A stretch of 60,000 nt of DNA from Strigamia acuminata (taxonomy: Eukaryota > Arthropoda > Chilopoda > Geophilomorpha > Linotaeniidae), in contig OX442314.1 of assembly GCA_949358305.1 (NCBI GenBank), positions 54,571,369 through 54,631,368 of the forward strand, read 5' to 3'. The notes beneath the pieces are model-generated. The model was not told where the DNA came from. It was given only the letters and a program-made list of their open reading frames with translations, and did no database searches. Position numbers and translations under genes: made by a program. Below, piece by piece: positions 21,118 through 32,954 of the stretch. Every line of letters begins with the position of its first letter. Position 1 is the stretch's first letter.

Positions 21118-22680
21118 AATTCTGAGAAAAGAGGCAAGGGGAGCAAAAGGGATAAAGAAAACTCATTGTTATACGTCATCACATCTGGTGACAATCACAA
21201 AGTTGATATTAAAACATTTGGCTTAGATCTAGTTTTTGAACGACTAATTTCGGATTTAAATATTTTAGAAAATGATGGAATTTGGGTCACTGAAGCTGGT
21301 GGTGCATTAAAAGTAAATGTTAAAGGGTCTATTGCATATATTTCAGCTGACAATTTAGGTAGTCATGAAATAGGGGGGTTTAAATGTAACTTTTCAAATG
21401 GAAGAATATGTAGATATTGTTTAGCTACTAAAGAAAACATTCAAACTTGTTTTGATGAACAAAAATTTATGCTGCGATCAGAAAAAATGCATGATTATCA
21501 TGTGGAATCAGTTTTGAAAAATCCAGAAGAAAAGTCACTATATGGAGTCAATGGGAATTGTGTCTTTAATAAATTGAATTTTTTTCATGTAATTAATTGT
21601 TTGCCACCAGACATAATGCATGATGTAATGGAAGGTATTGTACCCCAGTTTCTTGACAAATTTCTAAATTATTTAATATATGAAAAATCTTATTTCAATC
21701 TGGATTTTATTAATTACCAAATTAAGATGTTTAAATATGGTTGGACTGATAAAAAGAATAAACCATCAGAAATAAATCGAAATAATACTGGATTAAATAA
21801 ATTTGTCATAAAAGGAAGTGCCAGCCAAAAGTGGTGTTTATTTCGTTTACTGCCATTATTTGTAGGTGAAAAAATATCTCGAAATGATGATGTGTGGAAT
21901 GTATATTTAATATTAAGAGAAATTTGTGATTTAATATTTTCTTCAGCGATTTTGAGAGATCAAATTGGTTACCTTAAGGGATTAATCGAAGATTTTTTTG
22001 AATTGCTAATTTTTCATTTTCCATCTTTTAAAATATCTCCCAAATTTCATTATATGATTCATTATCCCTATTTAATAGAGAGATTTGGTCCCTTAATTCA
22101 TTTGTGGTGTATGCGTTTTGAAAGTAAACATCAATATTTTAAAGAGATGGCTGTTAAATCAAAAAATTTTCAAAACATATCAAAAACATTAGCTCAGCGA
22201 CATCAAATGCTGCATTGTTATCATTTTTCAAACCCAAGTGTTTTAGACAAGGAAGAAAACTGGAAAGGAAATAAAACTTTAAAAATAAATACAATGTCCC
22301 AAATACTTGTTATTAAAATTTCTGAAATATGTCTATTGACAGATACAACAGATACTGTTGAAACTTACAAAGAAGTTACATTGTGTAACATTAATTATAA
22401 AGTTGGTGTATGTTATGCCATTAATATTGATAATGATTTACCTGACTTTTTAAAAATAGATTTAATTGTCCATCACAAAGGATGTATTTTACTTTGTGGC
22501 AAAATGTTTAAATCTTTATATTTCGATAATTTTTTTCACCATTTTGTTGTGTGTGTCATTGATAATTGTAAGATTTGTTTACCAGGTGATGAGATTTATC
22601 CTCTTGGATTTGATATGTACATTTTCAATTCAGAAGTTATTGTACCCATACGGCATAACATATTAATAAAGAGCAATTAA
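21118..22680 (+). CDS. EnSpm/CACTA-like transposase, 5'-incomplete
   Basis: The open frame from 21118 (just after a stop) to TAA at 22680 is about 520 codons and lacks an ATG near its start; the first readable part is VITSGDNHKVDIKTFGLDLV. Motifs typical of animal EnSpm transposases follow: SADNLGSHEIGGF, a Cys-His-rich CNFSNGRICRYC element, LPPDIMHDVMEGIVPQFL, LLPLFVG, SPKFHYMIHYP and HLWCMRFESKHQYFK. Asp and Glu residues in these blocks are the likely RNase H-fold catalytic set (inference). The N-terminal few hundred residues expected in full-length relatives are missing; only about 360 bp separate this frame from the SAM gene start, too little for them. It is therefore a truncated or rearranged transposase, or one using undetected upstream exons. 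Confidence 0.7.
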   Translation, partial: NSEKRGKGSKRDKENSLLYVITSGDNHKVDIKTFGLDLVFERLISDLNILENDGIWVTEAGGALKVNVKGSIAYISADNLGSHEIGGFKCNFSNGRICRYCLATKENIQTCFDEQKFMLRSEKMHDYHVESVLKNPEEKSLYGVNGNCVFNKLNFFHVINCLPPDIMHDVMEGIVPQFLDKFLNYLIYEKSYFNLDFINYQIKMFKYGWTDKKNKPSEINRNNTGLNKFVIKGSASQKWCLFRLLPLFVGEKISRNDDVWNVYLILREICDLIFSSAILRDQIGYLKGLIEDFFELLIFHFPSFKISPKFHYMIHYPYLIERFGPLIHLWCMRFESKHQYFKEMAVKSKNFQNISKTLAQRHQMLHCYHFSNPSVLDKEENWKGNKTLKINTMSQILVIKISEICLLTDTTDTVETYKEVTLCNINYKVGVCYAINIDNDLPDFLKIDLIVHHKGCILLCGKMFKSLYFDNFFHHFVVCVIDNCKICLPGDEIYPLGFDMYIFNSEVIVPIRHNILIKSN

Positions 22681-23394
22681 TAAATCTATTAATTAATCTG
22701 TTGGTTAACCCTTGCAGTACCAACCTAAAAAAAAATCCCTTACTCACCCAACCCGGGTCATTTTTGACCCAAACCCAAAAAAAGTTTTCCAAAAATGTAT
22801 GAAAATGATTCTATTTGATGACTATTTCATGTTTATGATTAAATTTAACCAATTCGGTATTTTCCGAAAGAGTATGACAATAATAATTGAGATTGAATTC
22901 AAAAGTAATGATTAAACAGAGAAATTACATAAAAAAATTTTTTATGAATTTTTGAATTTATCTTTTTTTTTATTGTTTATGATGTATTTATTTTGTTGTT
23001 CTGTTTGATGTTAATGCTTTGGGGTGTCCCTCCTTGTAGGCTTCAGCTGTTGGGGAGCACCCTTCCTTTTTAAGGAAAATAAACAATAATAATAATAAAG
23101 AAAATACATGAAATTTTAGAAAGAATAACCCATTTATTTACAAGAAAAAAAATAAAAACACTTTTGGAGGTCAAAATTGATCTTAGATTGGGGCGGGGAA
23201 GATGAATAAAATTTAATTAAAGTCATTTTCTAGTATTAATTAATAAATGCTAGTAAAAATTGTATTTTTTTTTTAGAACTTTTATGACTGGAGAAGTTTA
23301 ATAAATCTTGAATTGTTCTTCAACTGTCAATGACCTCTTATTCAAACTAAAGGTCAGCATAATATTAAAGGTCAAGCATAGTAAATGGGTCAAT
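22681..23394. other. Non-coding 3' part of the EnSpm-like element
   Basis: No gene. Contains TTAACCCTTGCAGTACC followed by ACCCGGGTCATTTTTGACCC at 22707-22765, which resembles a piggyBac-family left end, but no matching right end is visible. Confidence 0.35.
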
Positions 23395-23665
23395 AACAAA
23401 CACCTTTATAGATGTAATAAGGAACATAGAAAAACACCTTTTGGGGTGTTATAATGTGCCTCTTTTTTAAAAGTTAAAATACACCCTTAAAGGTATAAGC
23501 AAAACACCTTTACATAGTCACTCTTGAGAAATGATTCATGGTTTAATTTTTACACCCTTAAAGGATGTGTAATGACTGAAAAAAGGTGTAAAATAATTTA
23601 CACCCTTAAAAAAAGGTGTTTTTGGAAAAAACACCCCAATTTACACCCTTATTTTTAAGAGTGTA

Positions 23666-24484
23666 CTTTTTCGGTACTTTACTCTGGAAGAGAGATTTTA
23701 TCATCAGTTCATCACTTTTCATTTTAATTTGCGAATAATGTAGACATTTCACAAACGTTTTTTCGAAAATCTATTGCCCAAAAGAAGCATTAATATGCAG
23801 ACATAACATTGCACTTTTGAAAAAAATCACGTAAAGATCCAAAAGATGAATGGTCAGCCATTGTTCAATTAATGATATAAAGGGCGCACGCCTTTGGGAC
23901 CATGTTAAAACTAGTTAGTTTTTTAAGATGAAAATTGTGTCGTGGTGAATAAATTTTTATAATTTCTCTAACACGTGTAATTACGAAATTTGTAGAATCA
24001 CTTACAGAAGCAAATACAAACATCATCTATTACAATCAAGTGACCAGGGCAGTATTGTGGGTACCCCACCCAGAAGAGCGATAGTGAAACCTACAAGATT
24101 CAACAGCTGAATCGCAAAACAAGACCAAATACAGTTGAAAACGAGATAGAGTGCAATTTCAAATATTTAAATATACCCATACAAATATTTTTCGCCTTAA
24201 ATAACATTCCTGTTGGTGAGGAAAGGAATGTGAATGGTTAAAAATGTAAAAAATATTCATTCTTTCACCGCAACTTAATTAACTGGTGTTTAATTAGTTG
24301 AAGCAATTAATTGCTAAGTGTTTAGATATGGACAACATGTTAAAATTACTTCATGCTGCATTCATAAAATGGAATACAGTCTTACAACAGTAATAACATG
24401 GATTTGGTAAACGCTACATCCACAAACTGGAATGCAGGCTAACAATACCAAAGAATAAAATTCAAATTCAAAACAATAGACTAG
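23666..24484. other. Non-coding interval with repeated CATTC/GGAATGCAG units
   Basis: No gene. From about 24350 to 24440 two related units (ATTCATAAAATGGAATACAG; ACATCCACAAACTGGAATGC) precede RNA-motif copy B. Similar words precede copies A, C and D. Confidence 0.4.
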
Positions 24485-24567
24485 AGCTCTCATTCAGCAC
24501 CACTGGAATAACTGACCAGTGGCCCAGGGGCAACCACGAGGAGGTAGAGAGTTGGATTTCCTGCCCC
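24485..24567 (+). other. Candidate structured RNA motif, copy B
   Basis: AGCTCTC (24485-24491), then a hairpin CCACTGG/CCAGTGG, then the stem GGGGCA/TGCCCC (24527-24532 with 24562-24567) around the conserved core from 24533. The stem differs from copy A by two compensated pairs. Confidence 0.5.
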
Positions 24568-25833
24568 CAATTCACAAAATAAAACATCTTCGTCAAATCG
24601 TCAATGAAGCGAATCTAATTATCAAATTACGTCCACGCGGCTGACTAGAAATCACACAATGGCGGCGGCAACGGCCTGCTAAATTGAACAAACAAACAAA
24701 TAAAATTGTGTCTACACAACTGCTTGATTGAAAACCTACCGATGTGAAAAGCTTGAAATTAAATTAATTTGAAGAAATGTCCAATGACGACGATGAAGCA
24801 GAAAACGAAGGCTGAGAAGAACGCGTGCCAACAGCAACACACCGCTTGGCTCCATTGTGATATTTATGGAACGGGGTTCACAATATCAAAAACACGGCTC
24901 TTTTTAACTACAGAAACAATCCCAATATAATGCGACTAATCTTTTGGACTCGTTCTTTTTGACGTATTGTATGTAATTAATTTCTGCAAAAACTAAATTC
25001 GAAGAATTAAAATGCAGTCGCGACTGACAATAAATATTTTTATCTAAATCTTAAAATTACAGCTATAAAATGTCGACACCAGGATGCACTCTCGTGTTGA
25101 ATGCGTAAGACGCAATTTCGTTTTTTCAAAGTTTCTCCCTAAATACTAGATTTGCACGTTTACACGTCTGTTCATGAAAACAATATTTTGACTTACCTCA
25201 TGCGAGTCCTCATGGGAATCCTCATGCGATCAACACGATACACGTCGAGTTACATTGATAGAAATTACAATTTTTGTTTATCTGCCTTTAAACCGAGTGG
25301 ATGTCCCGTTTTCTTTTAAATTATATCAGTTTCAATCAATTTTTAATTCAATGTGCGAGCATATTAATTTATTAATAAAATGTTATACTGTATAAACAAT
25401 TTTGAATTTTTTTTATTTTGATTTTGATATACAAGGAGGAGCGATATTGATTTGAAGAGTGCTATGCGATCTGACGGATCAAAATGACTTTATTCAAGTC
25501 CAGATTTAAACCGCTGGTTAGAATCGAAACGGAAGACAAAACAAACTTGAATTGCAATAAATTTTTGACGAGGTTTAATGAAGCCAAATTTTTAAGAACA
25601 GCAACAGCAATATTTAATTAGAAATACAGGTTTTACAAGTTTCGTTTGTGTTTTAAACAATTGTAATTTAAGCGAGGAAAAAAATACGATTCAGTACACT
25701 TACCGGTATGTTTACAATGTTATTTTAAAAATCCAAAATGAAATGCACTAATAAAAAAAAACAGAAAGCAGCAACTGTTTTGAATTGAAGAGTTGTGAAC
25801 ATGACCAACAAAATGTTAATTTGTGTGCTTAGG
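24568..25833. other. Non-coding interval and 3' flank of zinc-finger gene copy 1
   Basis: No ORF recognised up to 25625. From about 25625 to 25830 the sequence parallels 32708-32955, the 3' flank of zinc-finger copy 2, showing the duplication extends beyond the coding part. Confidence 0.5.
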
Positions 25834-26409
25834 TTACAAATGGCACTTGTGTGGTTTTTCCCCCGTATGAGTTGCAATATGTCTTCTTAATGTCCCATTT
25901 TCAACACAAGAATAAGTGCACAAATGACATTTGAATAGTTTTTCCCCAGTATGTGTTAATAAATGTTTTTTTAAATCCCCACTTCGAACACAAGAATAAA
26001 TGCACAAATGGCATTTGAATCGTTTTTCCCCCGTGTGGGTTGCAATGTGTCTTTTTAACGACCCACTTTGAGTGCAGGAATAAGCACAGAAATGACATGT
26101 GAAGGGCTTTTCACCCGTGTGTTTAAGCATGTGTTGTTTCAATTGCGAATAATACGAACACGAATAATCACACAGATTGCAACACAAATCCGACTTCGCC
26201 GCGTCTTTTACCGGTGATTGCGAACCGGAAGATCCGCCACGACTTAACAGCAGTTCAATGTCCACTTGCTGTTGCTTCAATTTGCCAGTCTCCTCTTCAA
26301 TTTCTCTCGCTCGGGCTTTGAATTCTTTGAATTGGTTGCCGTCCTCAACAAGACTTTCTTCGTCGTCGAATGAATCGTGCATTTCTACGTTTTCGTTCAT
26401 TTCCGCCAT
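25834..26409 (-). CDS. C2H2 zinc-finger protein, copy 1 (C-terminally shortened)
   Basis: 191 residues from ATG at 26409. The acidic N-terminus (MAEMNENVEMHDSFDDEESL) is followed by a short helical KLKQQQVDIELLL segment. Four C2H2 fingers follow, joined by HTGEK linkers: LCCNLCDYSC..H...H, CHFCAYSC, CHLCIYSC and CHLCTYSC. It stops at KPHKCHL*, in the middle of a fifth finger where copy 2 has another Cys codon (TGC). The array is therefore probably cut short by a nonsense change or deletion. Tandem fingers of this type bind DNA in the nucleus. Copy 2 (32955-35271) shares the N-terminus, promoter and 3' flank. Confidence 0.8.
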   Translation of the reverse strand: MAEMNENVEMHDSFDDEESLVEDGNQFKEFKARAREIEEETGKLKQQQVDIELLLSRGGSSGSQSPVKDAAKSDLCCNLCDYSCSYYSQLKQHMLKHTGEKPFTCHFCAYSCTQSGSLKRHIATHTGEKRFKCHLCIYSCVRSGDLKKHLLTHTGEKLFKCHLCTYSCVENGTLRRHIATHTGEKPHKCHL

Positions 26410-26482
26410 TCGAAAGTATAAATGTGACGTGTGCTAGTTCGGGTTTGCAACGCCTCTGTGGAGATTGAAGAGAGAAATTCGT

Positions 26483-26491
26483 CTTTATATA
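26483..26491 (-). promoter_or_regulatory. TATA box of zinc-finger copy 1
   Basis: TATATAAAG on the minus strand, about 75 bp upstream of the ATG. The aligned position of copy 2 has TATAAAAAG within the same conserved GCATTGTGGTATA context, so the element is kept between copies. Confidence 0.6.
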
Positions 26492-26690
26492 CCACAATGC
26501 AAATAACTTACGTCGTCTACACGTTCCTCACCAATGAATGAATCAACCAATCAAATCAAACGTATCATAATAGCGACGCACGTATGAGCGACGTATCGTA
26601 ATAGCGACTCACGGTAAGAGCGATGTTACTTCCGTGCCACACTCATTCGACGCTATTAAGTTACGTCGCTCTTACGTTTAGATCCATCAG

Positions 26691-27551
26691 GTGAGACAGG
26701 TGGTCTTTGACTGGACCTTTGGCTTTCTTGTTAGGCTGCTAAGGGGTTGGCAATTGTTGTTTTCACACGAATTACGAGAGTATCCTTTTAGGCCGACAAC
26801 TAGTTTGCTTTGTATTTTAGTCGATGTGCAGTCGTCCCGTTACTGGTTGTTGCCAGGATACTTTCGGAGTGAGGCAATAACCAACAAAGCATGCAGAGAT
26901 GTTAGTTGTATTTTGTTTTATGTTATGAAGTAATAATTGGTTTTGTATATCTAGTTGCCAAATGCAGAAAGTGATTGGTTAAACAAATATCAGCAACAGG
27001 AAATGGGAGCGGAGATTGCCAGGCAAGTAGTACAGCAATTAAAATCAGAGTTAGAACTGCTGTTTAACGAGAGGACAGCAGAGCATTCCAAAAATCATTG
27101 GATTAAGATGTCTCAATGGGGCAACAGCAGAAAGAGAGTCGGTTAAACGGTATGTCTGTACCTAAACAAAATCACACAAAAACAAGAAAAGAAACAACTC
27201 CAAACTCGTATCAGTGCCACAAAATCTGAGTAAAATAAACGCCTTTTACAGGCGAAGTTATAGACGTCGACGAAAAAAAATCTACAAGCTTGGATCGACA
27301 AACAATTGTCTCCATTAGAAGAGGACTTAGAAAAAGAAAATGCAATCTACACTGAAAACAAAAATGGGATCATCAAGAATTGGCGCGATAAAGTTATGGA
27401 TCGTTTCTACAATTACCACAAGACGCGCGAGGATTTTGTAGCTGATTTCAAAATAAAACTCGAGCTAAGTCTGTTAGTTAGACAAGATAGAAAGAAAAAA
27501 GATTTTACTTCCATTTTGAAGCAAGGGAACTTGGAAGCGGGAAGATTCTGA
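26691..27551 (+). other. Unclassified exon-like ORFs
   Basis: Open blocks with plausible splice borders: about 26821-26900 (DVQSSRYWLLPGYFRSEAIT), 26955-27146 (LPNAESDWLNKYQQQEMGAE, helical and charged, stop) and 27306-27551 (LSPLEEDLEKENAIYTENKN, lysine-rich, stop). A related piece (KKKDFTSILKQG region) recurs in degraded form at 29705-29770, so at least part is repetitive. Not recognised; possibly an uncharacterised transposon gene. Confidence 0.3.
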
Positions 27552-27647
27552 AGAGTTAAACCAATTACAGCTTAACAACAAAAAAGAAATACAAATTTGA
27601 AACGAGTTCAACCACTTAATCGCCATGAGATCTTGAACAAATTCGAT

Positions 27648-27770
27648 TGTAGTCGTAAAAATTCAATTTTAGTCGTAAAAATCAGAATTTTAGTCGTAAA
27701 AATCAGAACTTTAGTCGTAAAAATCAGAATTTTAGTCGTAAAAATCAGAATTTTAGTTGTAAAAATTAAA
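27648..27770. repeat. Minisatellite, 21-bp unit TAGTCGTAAAAATCAGAATTT
   Basis: Five to six tandem copies with few changes, followed by a TTTATTTA-rich tract to about 27890. Confidence 0.85.
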
Positions 27771-28078
27771 TTTTAATTTTAATTTTATTTATTTTTATTC
27801 TATTTTTATTTATTTATATTCATTAATATTAATTTTTATTTATTTATATTCATTAATATTAATATTTATTATTTTATATTTGTATTTCTATTGGTTTCCT
27901 TTGAATTTCACTTCCTCAAAACATGTCGTGGACATGTACTACGATACGTTTCACGGAGATGTGATTTTAGAACTTTCTAAGATTTATTATTTTTTTTATG
28001 TTTGTTTTATGACGATATGCTAATTTTTGTATACCATGCTTGACAAGTCTGTATTAGAGTCATCAATTAATTGAAAAC

Positions 28079-28505
28079 CAGAAAAGGTGTAATAACAAAT
28101 GTTTTTCAAGTGACCATTTAGATAAGGAAAAGACAAGAAAGCAATTCAGTGAAATTATTATATGGAATACCGGTAAGCAAGTCAAACAGCAAAATTCATG
28201 GCAATTGGTAAATGCTACAGACTTAGATATGGAGTGCAGTCCTACAAATACCAAAATTACCTCAACCAGAGCTCTTTTAGCATGACACAGGGGTGACCAC
28301 AAGGAGGTAGAGAGTTGGATTTTACACCCACACTTTCAAATAGACAAAAAAGGAGCACTCCGTGATCAAATCTTTGGGGTTATAAAAAAAACATACAAAG
28401 GTAATGTGGCCAAATTGTTTAAAAAAATAAGGTATAATTTGTTATTTCAAGCAAGAATTCACAAAACAGGCCGTGATAACAAGCTAATTAGCTTTAAAAA
28501 ACAAG
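28079..28505 (+). repeat. Dispersed duplicated segment, copy 1 (contains RNA-motif copy C)
   Basis: Closely matches 29768-30105 (shared GACCATTTAGATAAGGAAAA, GCAAGTCAAACAGCAAAATT, GGAGCACTCCGTGATCAAAT). Candidate RNA-motif copy C is at 28270-28329: AGCTCT, stem GGGTG/CACCC (28291-28295 with 28325-28329), core with ACCACAAGG. Copy 1 has about 70 extra bases (28380-28450) after the motif. Confidence 0.7.
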
Positions 28506-29167
28506 TGTCCAAAATTACGGGTTAGTTTGTGTACGTATATTTAATTTATTTATTTATTCGGTTATTATGTTTAGCGTACTTTTGTTCATTATTAAGAGGC
28601 TTGACCAACCTCTCCCATCTTTTGTTTTCATTTTCTAGTAGTATGCAAAAACCAAAATTTACTTAGTTTTTACTTTTCAGAATAGCCGCTGAGAAGTGGA
28701 AGACTAACTCCACATCAAAGATCAACATTTGTTGTTAAAGCACAATTAGACAAAAACAAACATTCCCACACACAAAATCGAAGTCCTGCAACACCCGGTA
28801 CGGCAATTTTGTAGCGGAGTGTACATTTATTATATTTATTTATTTATTATATATTTATATATTTCACAGCAGATTTAATTAACTTTTCTTTCTTGTTTTT
28901 ATATATTTATCACTGCATTTAATTATATTTTCTTTCTTGTTTTTATTAATTTCCACAGTATTCCACGGTAAAGCGAAAGTAAAATGTACTGGAACAATTT
29001 GTTGTGGAAAGTTTATAACACTGCAATCGGCACGCAAGCTTATAGCTTTTACAAGAAAGTCGTTATAGAAGAACTTTGCAGCAATTATTAACTACATTGA
29101 AAAACTCACAGCTTTTCTCAACTCATTTAACAACCTCATTTTGATCTTGGCAATATGTTAATTTGGT

Positions 29168-29401
29168 TTGGGTTTATTAGCCAGAGGAAGAAGACACGTT
29201 TATACTGAGGCTGAAGATGCCCGTCTCCAGCGATTCGCCGAGGGGTGTTGGGCCCAATACCATAATACCATACCCTGGCTGAGCTGGCAATGGTTTAGAT
29301 TTATCAGCTACATCTTTAACACGTCCACCAACGAGGGACTAAGAGCCCATCTGCGATTAATGTATCCTCTTCATGACCGACTTATTTCTAACAACTTCTA
29401 A
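29168..29401 (+). other. Small ORF with weak Myb/SANT-like pattern
   Basis: About 77 residues: RRHVYTEAEDARLQRFAEGC, then spaced Trp residues in IPWLSWQWFRFISYIF. T.aED..L..f plus regularly spaced Trp is reminiscent of Myb/SANT helices. The first codon is not ATG and no full gene is visible, so this may be one exon or transposon debris. Confidence 0.25.
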
Positions 29402-29704
29402 CAACTAGGCCGGGGGAGATTGCAAGGACAAGAAGTAGATCCAGCGTCTGCTATCGTGTATTATGTCAAGCCAATGTATTAAAATGCTTTTGATATTTAC
29501 ACAAACTATTCGTATTGAGACAGTATAAAGTAAGAATAAAAACGTTTTTGAGAAGTTGACCATTTTGGAGCAAGGGAAAAGTTTTGAATAAGAAATCTTG
29601 CAGGAAGATATACCATGCTTGAGAAGTCTGTGTTAAGAAAGGAAAGGAACCAAGAAAGAGTCATCAATCAATTAATTGAAAAACCAGATTGTGAGTCACG
29701 AGCG

Positions 29705-30110
29705 AAGTCTGTTAGTTAAACAAGGTAGAAAGAAAAAAGATTTTACCTCCATTTTGGAGCAAGGGACCATTTAGATAAGGAAAAGACAAGAAAGCAATTC
29801 AGTGAAATTATTATATGGAATAGCAGTAAGCAAGTCAAACAGCAAAATTCATGGCAATTGGTAAATGCTACAGACTTAGATATGGAGTGCAGTACCAAAA
29901 TTCGCTCAACCAAAGCTCTCTTTTAGCATGACCCAGGGGTGACCACAAGGAGGTAGAGAGTTGGATTTTACACCCTCACTTTCAAATAGACAAAAAAGGA
30001 GCACTCCGTGATCAAATCTTTGCGGTTATTTCAAACAAGAATTCACAAAACTGGTACAGGCTGTGATAACAAGCTAATTAGCCTTAAAAAACAAGTGCCC
30101 AAAATTAGGG
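29705..30110 (+). repeat. Dispersed duplicated segment, copy 2 (contains RNA-motif copy D)
   Basis: 29705-29770 repeats part of 27461-27530; 29768-30110 repeats 28079-28505. RNA-motif copy D is at 29914-29975: AGCTCTC (29914-29920), stem GGGTG/CACCC (29937-29941 with 29971-29975). Confidence 0.7.
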
Positions 30111-31016
30111 ATAGACTTTGGCTATAAATGCCTACATTTAAAACTCAACAGCAACAAGAGTGGAGCAAGCATCTGTTGTCCAAAGATGGTTGTACATGGT
30201 TACGAGGAAAGGAAGTTTGGGCTTCAGTGATAGACGACTACGAGTCCAAAAACGATCATATCCAATGGCTATTGTTTTTTTGCTTTTCAAAACAAAACAA
30301 AAAATACTTTGGCCACAGAAACGCATGTTTCTGCTGCAAAAACACACCTAAAATGCTGCAAGCCAATTACGATTTATCTTTGGGCCCAAAAAAAAGAAAT
30401 TAATTTCTCCAGAATATATTTTTTTTTTTTTACAATTTTTAGAAAATCCAATCCACCTGATTTTCAAATAAATATTCAGTTTAAAAAATAAGATACACCA
30501 ATCAAGATTCAAGAGCCAAAAAAAAGAGAGTTATTTTCTGAGCCCTTTGTAAACTAAATTTGGAATTAAGATTAGGCCTAAAATGATTTCCAAACACTCG
30601 ATTCGTGACCAACCAAGAAATATTAATACAAAATCGAACCATCCACTCAAAATCCAACCTGAATACAGCTCCTTGGTCCTGCATCGATGCAATATTCCAC
30701 GAATACAACCGAAAAACGAATGAAAATTGCGAAATATATCGAAGCGAAAAGACACGAACCGAATAGAAAACAAGGCGAAATGGAACGAACAGCACAAAAC
30801 ACGTCACTGTTGCTATGCCGACGAAAAAGCATCAGTATTGGTTGAATATTACATAACTTAATAACAGTTGTTGCGACCAGAGCGGCGCTGCAAAAACTCA
30901 CTTGTAAGCCAATCAGAAATTAATACGTAGAATTTCCAAGTTGAATCACACTTTGTGACGTCGATAATTTGTATTTATTTTGGAATAAATAATTCGGTTT
31001 ATTATACTATATATGT
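30111..31016. other. No gene recognised
   Basis: Contains a 91-codon ORF at 30128-30403 (ends FGHRNACFCCKN...) with no recognised domain and several overlapping short ORFs on the other strand. Nothing here is supported as a gene. Confidence 0.4.
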
Positions 31017-31577
31017 CACAGGGTGGTTCAGAAAGTCTAGTTCACAGCAAATAATTCCCAAACTGTTCTAGATGTTGATTCAGCAAAATTAGTGTAAGGG
31101 TAGTATGTCGAGGAAATCCAATTACGGCATCTAATTTGACCTCTGAGGTCATCTTCAAGGTCATCCATATTGTAACTCGAGAACCGTGACAGATAGAGCA
31201 AAAAGGTGAATTAGAAAGTTGTAGAGCATCATCCAATTAGTCTAGAACCGTTCTTACTGAAAAGTTTTGAGAAAAAAGGTGTGAAACATTAGTCTACTCA
31301 GCATTGTAACTCAGCTTTGTAACCTAAAAGTATTGAGGCAACCAAGCTAATCCTCAATTAGGACACTTTATTGGGTCTACTTGTAAGTGGAAGAGAGGAA
31401 ACACAAAAGAAAAGAAATACTCCGTAATTTATTTTGGAAATACATTCCAACATGATAGTTTTAGGTTGCAAATCTGAGTAGACTAACGTTTCAGACCTTT
31501 TTTCTCAAAACTTTTTAGTAAATCTAGAACAGTTTGGGAATTATTTACTGAGAACCAGACTTTCTGACCACCCTGTA
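31017..31577. mobile_element. Mariner-like MITE, CAGGGTGG termini
   Basis: Imperfect inverted ends of about 57 bp: left ACAGGGTGGTTCAGAAAGTC (31018), right the near-complement ending at 31576. Both include AATAATTCCCAAACTGTTCT. TA follows the right end; the left flank shows CA, so the target duplication is not intact. Partial copy at 10985-11212. Confidence 0.7.
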
Positions 31578-32954
31578 TAATATTCTTGGGCACTTCTGTT
31601 AAGCGAAGGGTCATATTGGATGATGGAAGGGCAGTAGAATCTGCTGGTCTTTCTTTCTCTCTCTTAAATTAGAATTATTATATTTGATAGCTCAATACAG
31701 AAATAATCACTAAGTTCATAAAGGAGCCTAGTTTTCGGAGAGAATAGACGGCTGCCCCTACACGCTGCCCCAAAGAGGTGGCGCTGGAGCCCAACCACCA
31801 TTCACTTCTATTGTGAATTACACGGAGCCATCCACGCAGACGAATCACTTTTTCCAGGTGATCCTGTTGGTCTTTGGCAATTCTTTTTCTACAAAATCTG
31901 TCCAAAAAAATGCCTTGGTTTGTATCCTCCGCGAAGTACTGGACAAGTACTCAACAAAACCAGTAAAGAGCTTGCTGACATCTTTATCGTCCTCTATTAG
32001 GAGACAGAAGACCTGCAGGGAAACACGGCAGTCTGCCTTAAACCGGACACGGGTGTCAAGCTAAAGCCGGAGCCATTTACAAGGTCTGGCATTATTTAGT
32101 TCGAATTCTGCACGAAAAACGGGTCATATGGCGACCCTGGCCGAATCTAAGAAGGCGGCGCCCATCTTGCGCTCGTTCTGACGATTATTTGGGCAAATTT
32201 TCATGTCGCGAAGACGTTTATTCGAGACGCGGAACGTCGTGAAAACGTTCGCCAGACGTAGGCGGACAATTTTCGGCGATTTTCGAACGATATTCGAGTG
32301 ATTTTGGAGCGATTTTCAGCGTTTTTCAACCAAATTTTAAGTTAAAAACATCAAAACGAAGAAAATTTTCAACATGAAACCTGAAGTAAACTTAGCTAAT
32401 ATTTAAGTGAAATTTGAACTTATATTGTGAATTATTTTGTGAACCTTAGTGAACATTTGAGAAGTTTGAAGTGTTTTAAATTTAATGAGATTGTGTGCGT
32501 ATATTTGAATATTGTGATTCATTTATCAATTATTAGCTTAGTTATGTTCTAGGTTATTTTTATGTTTAGCGCATACAGTGCATATATCAATTTTGACACC
32601 AAATTTGAATCTTGAACAATGAATTTATTTCGGGAATTGCTAACCAATTCTAGCAAATTTGGCTGAAAAAAAGTGGCAATAAAGTGATTTTTACATTTAA
32701 TTTAAAATACAGGTTTTACATGTTTCGTTTATGTTTTAAACAATTGGAATTTAAGCGAGCAAAAAAATACGATTCAGTACACTTACCGCCGGTAAGTTAC
32801 CGGTATGTTTGCTAAACGTTTCAGTTAAAAAGTAACAATGTTTTTTTAAAAATCCAAAATGAAATGCACTAATAATAAAAACAGAAAGCAGCAACCGTTT
32901 TAAATTTAAGAGTTCTGAACATGACAAACAAAATTTTAATTTGCATGCTTAAGC
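31578..32954. other. Non-coding interval
   Basis: No gene recognised. 32100-32330 is richer in CpG (GGCGGCGCCC, GTCGCGAAGACG), which could be an old promoter or repeat end. 32708-32954 matches the 3' flank of zinc-finger copy 1. Confidence 0.4.

Larger units (their letters stand above)
18380..23663. mobile_element. CACTA/EnSpm-like DNA transposon, 5284 bp, two genes
   Basis: Termini are CACTCTTAAAAAT at 18380 and its complement ending at 23663, with extended similarity (GGTGTAAAT follows on both sides) and TA flanks (18378-18379, 23664-23665). Both subterminal zones (18390-18625 and 23395-23650) are packed with AAGGGTGT/ACACCCTT words in both orientations, as in CACTA elements where transposase binds subterminal repeats. 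Inside are a SAM-domain gene (-) and a transposase ORF (+), transcribed divergently from a shared 0.4-kb region (20761-21117). The CACT end and the transposase motif DIMHDVMEG support the CACTA/EnSpm assignment. Confidence 0.75.

Noticed and set aside
22707-22765. piggyBac-like left end (TTAACCCTTGCAGTACC with ACCCGGGTCATTTTTGACCC)
   Set aside because: No matching right terminus before a TTAA could be found, so only a remnant or coincidence.
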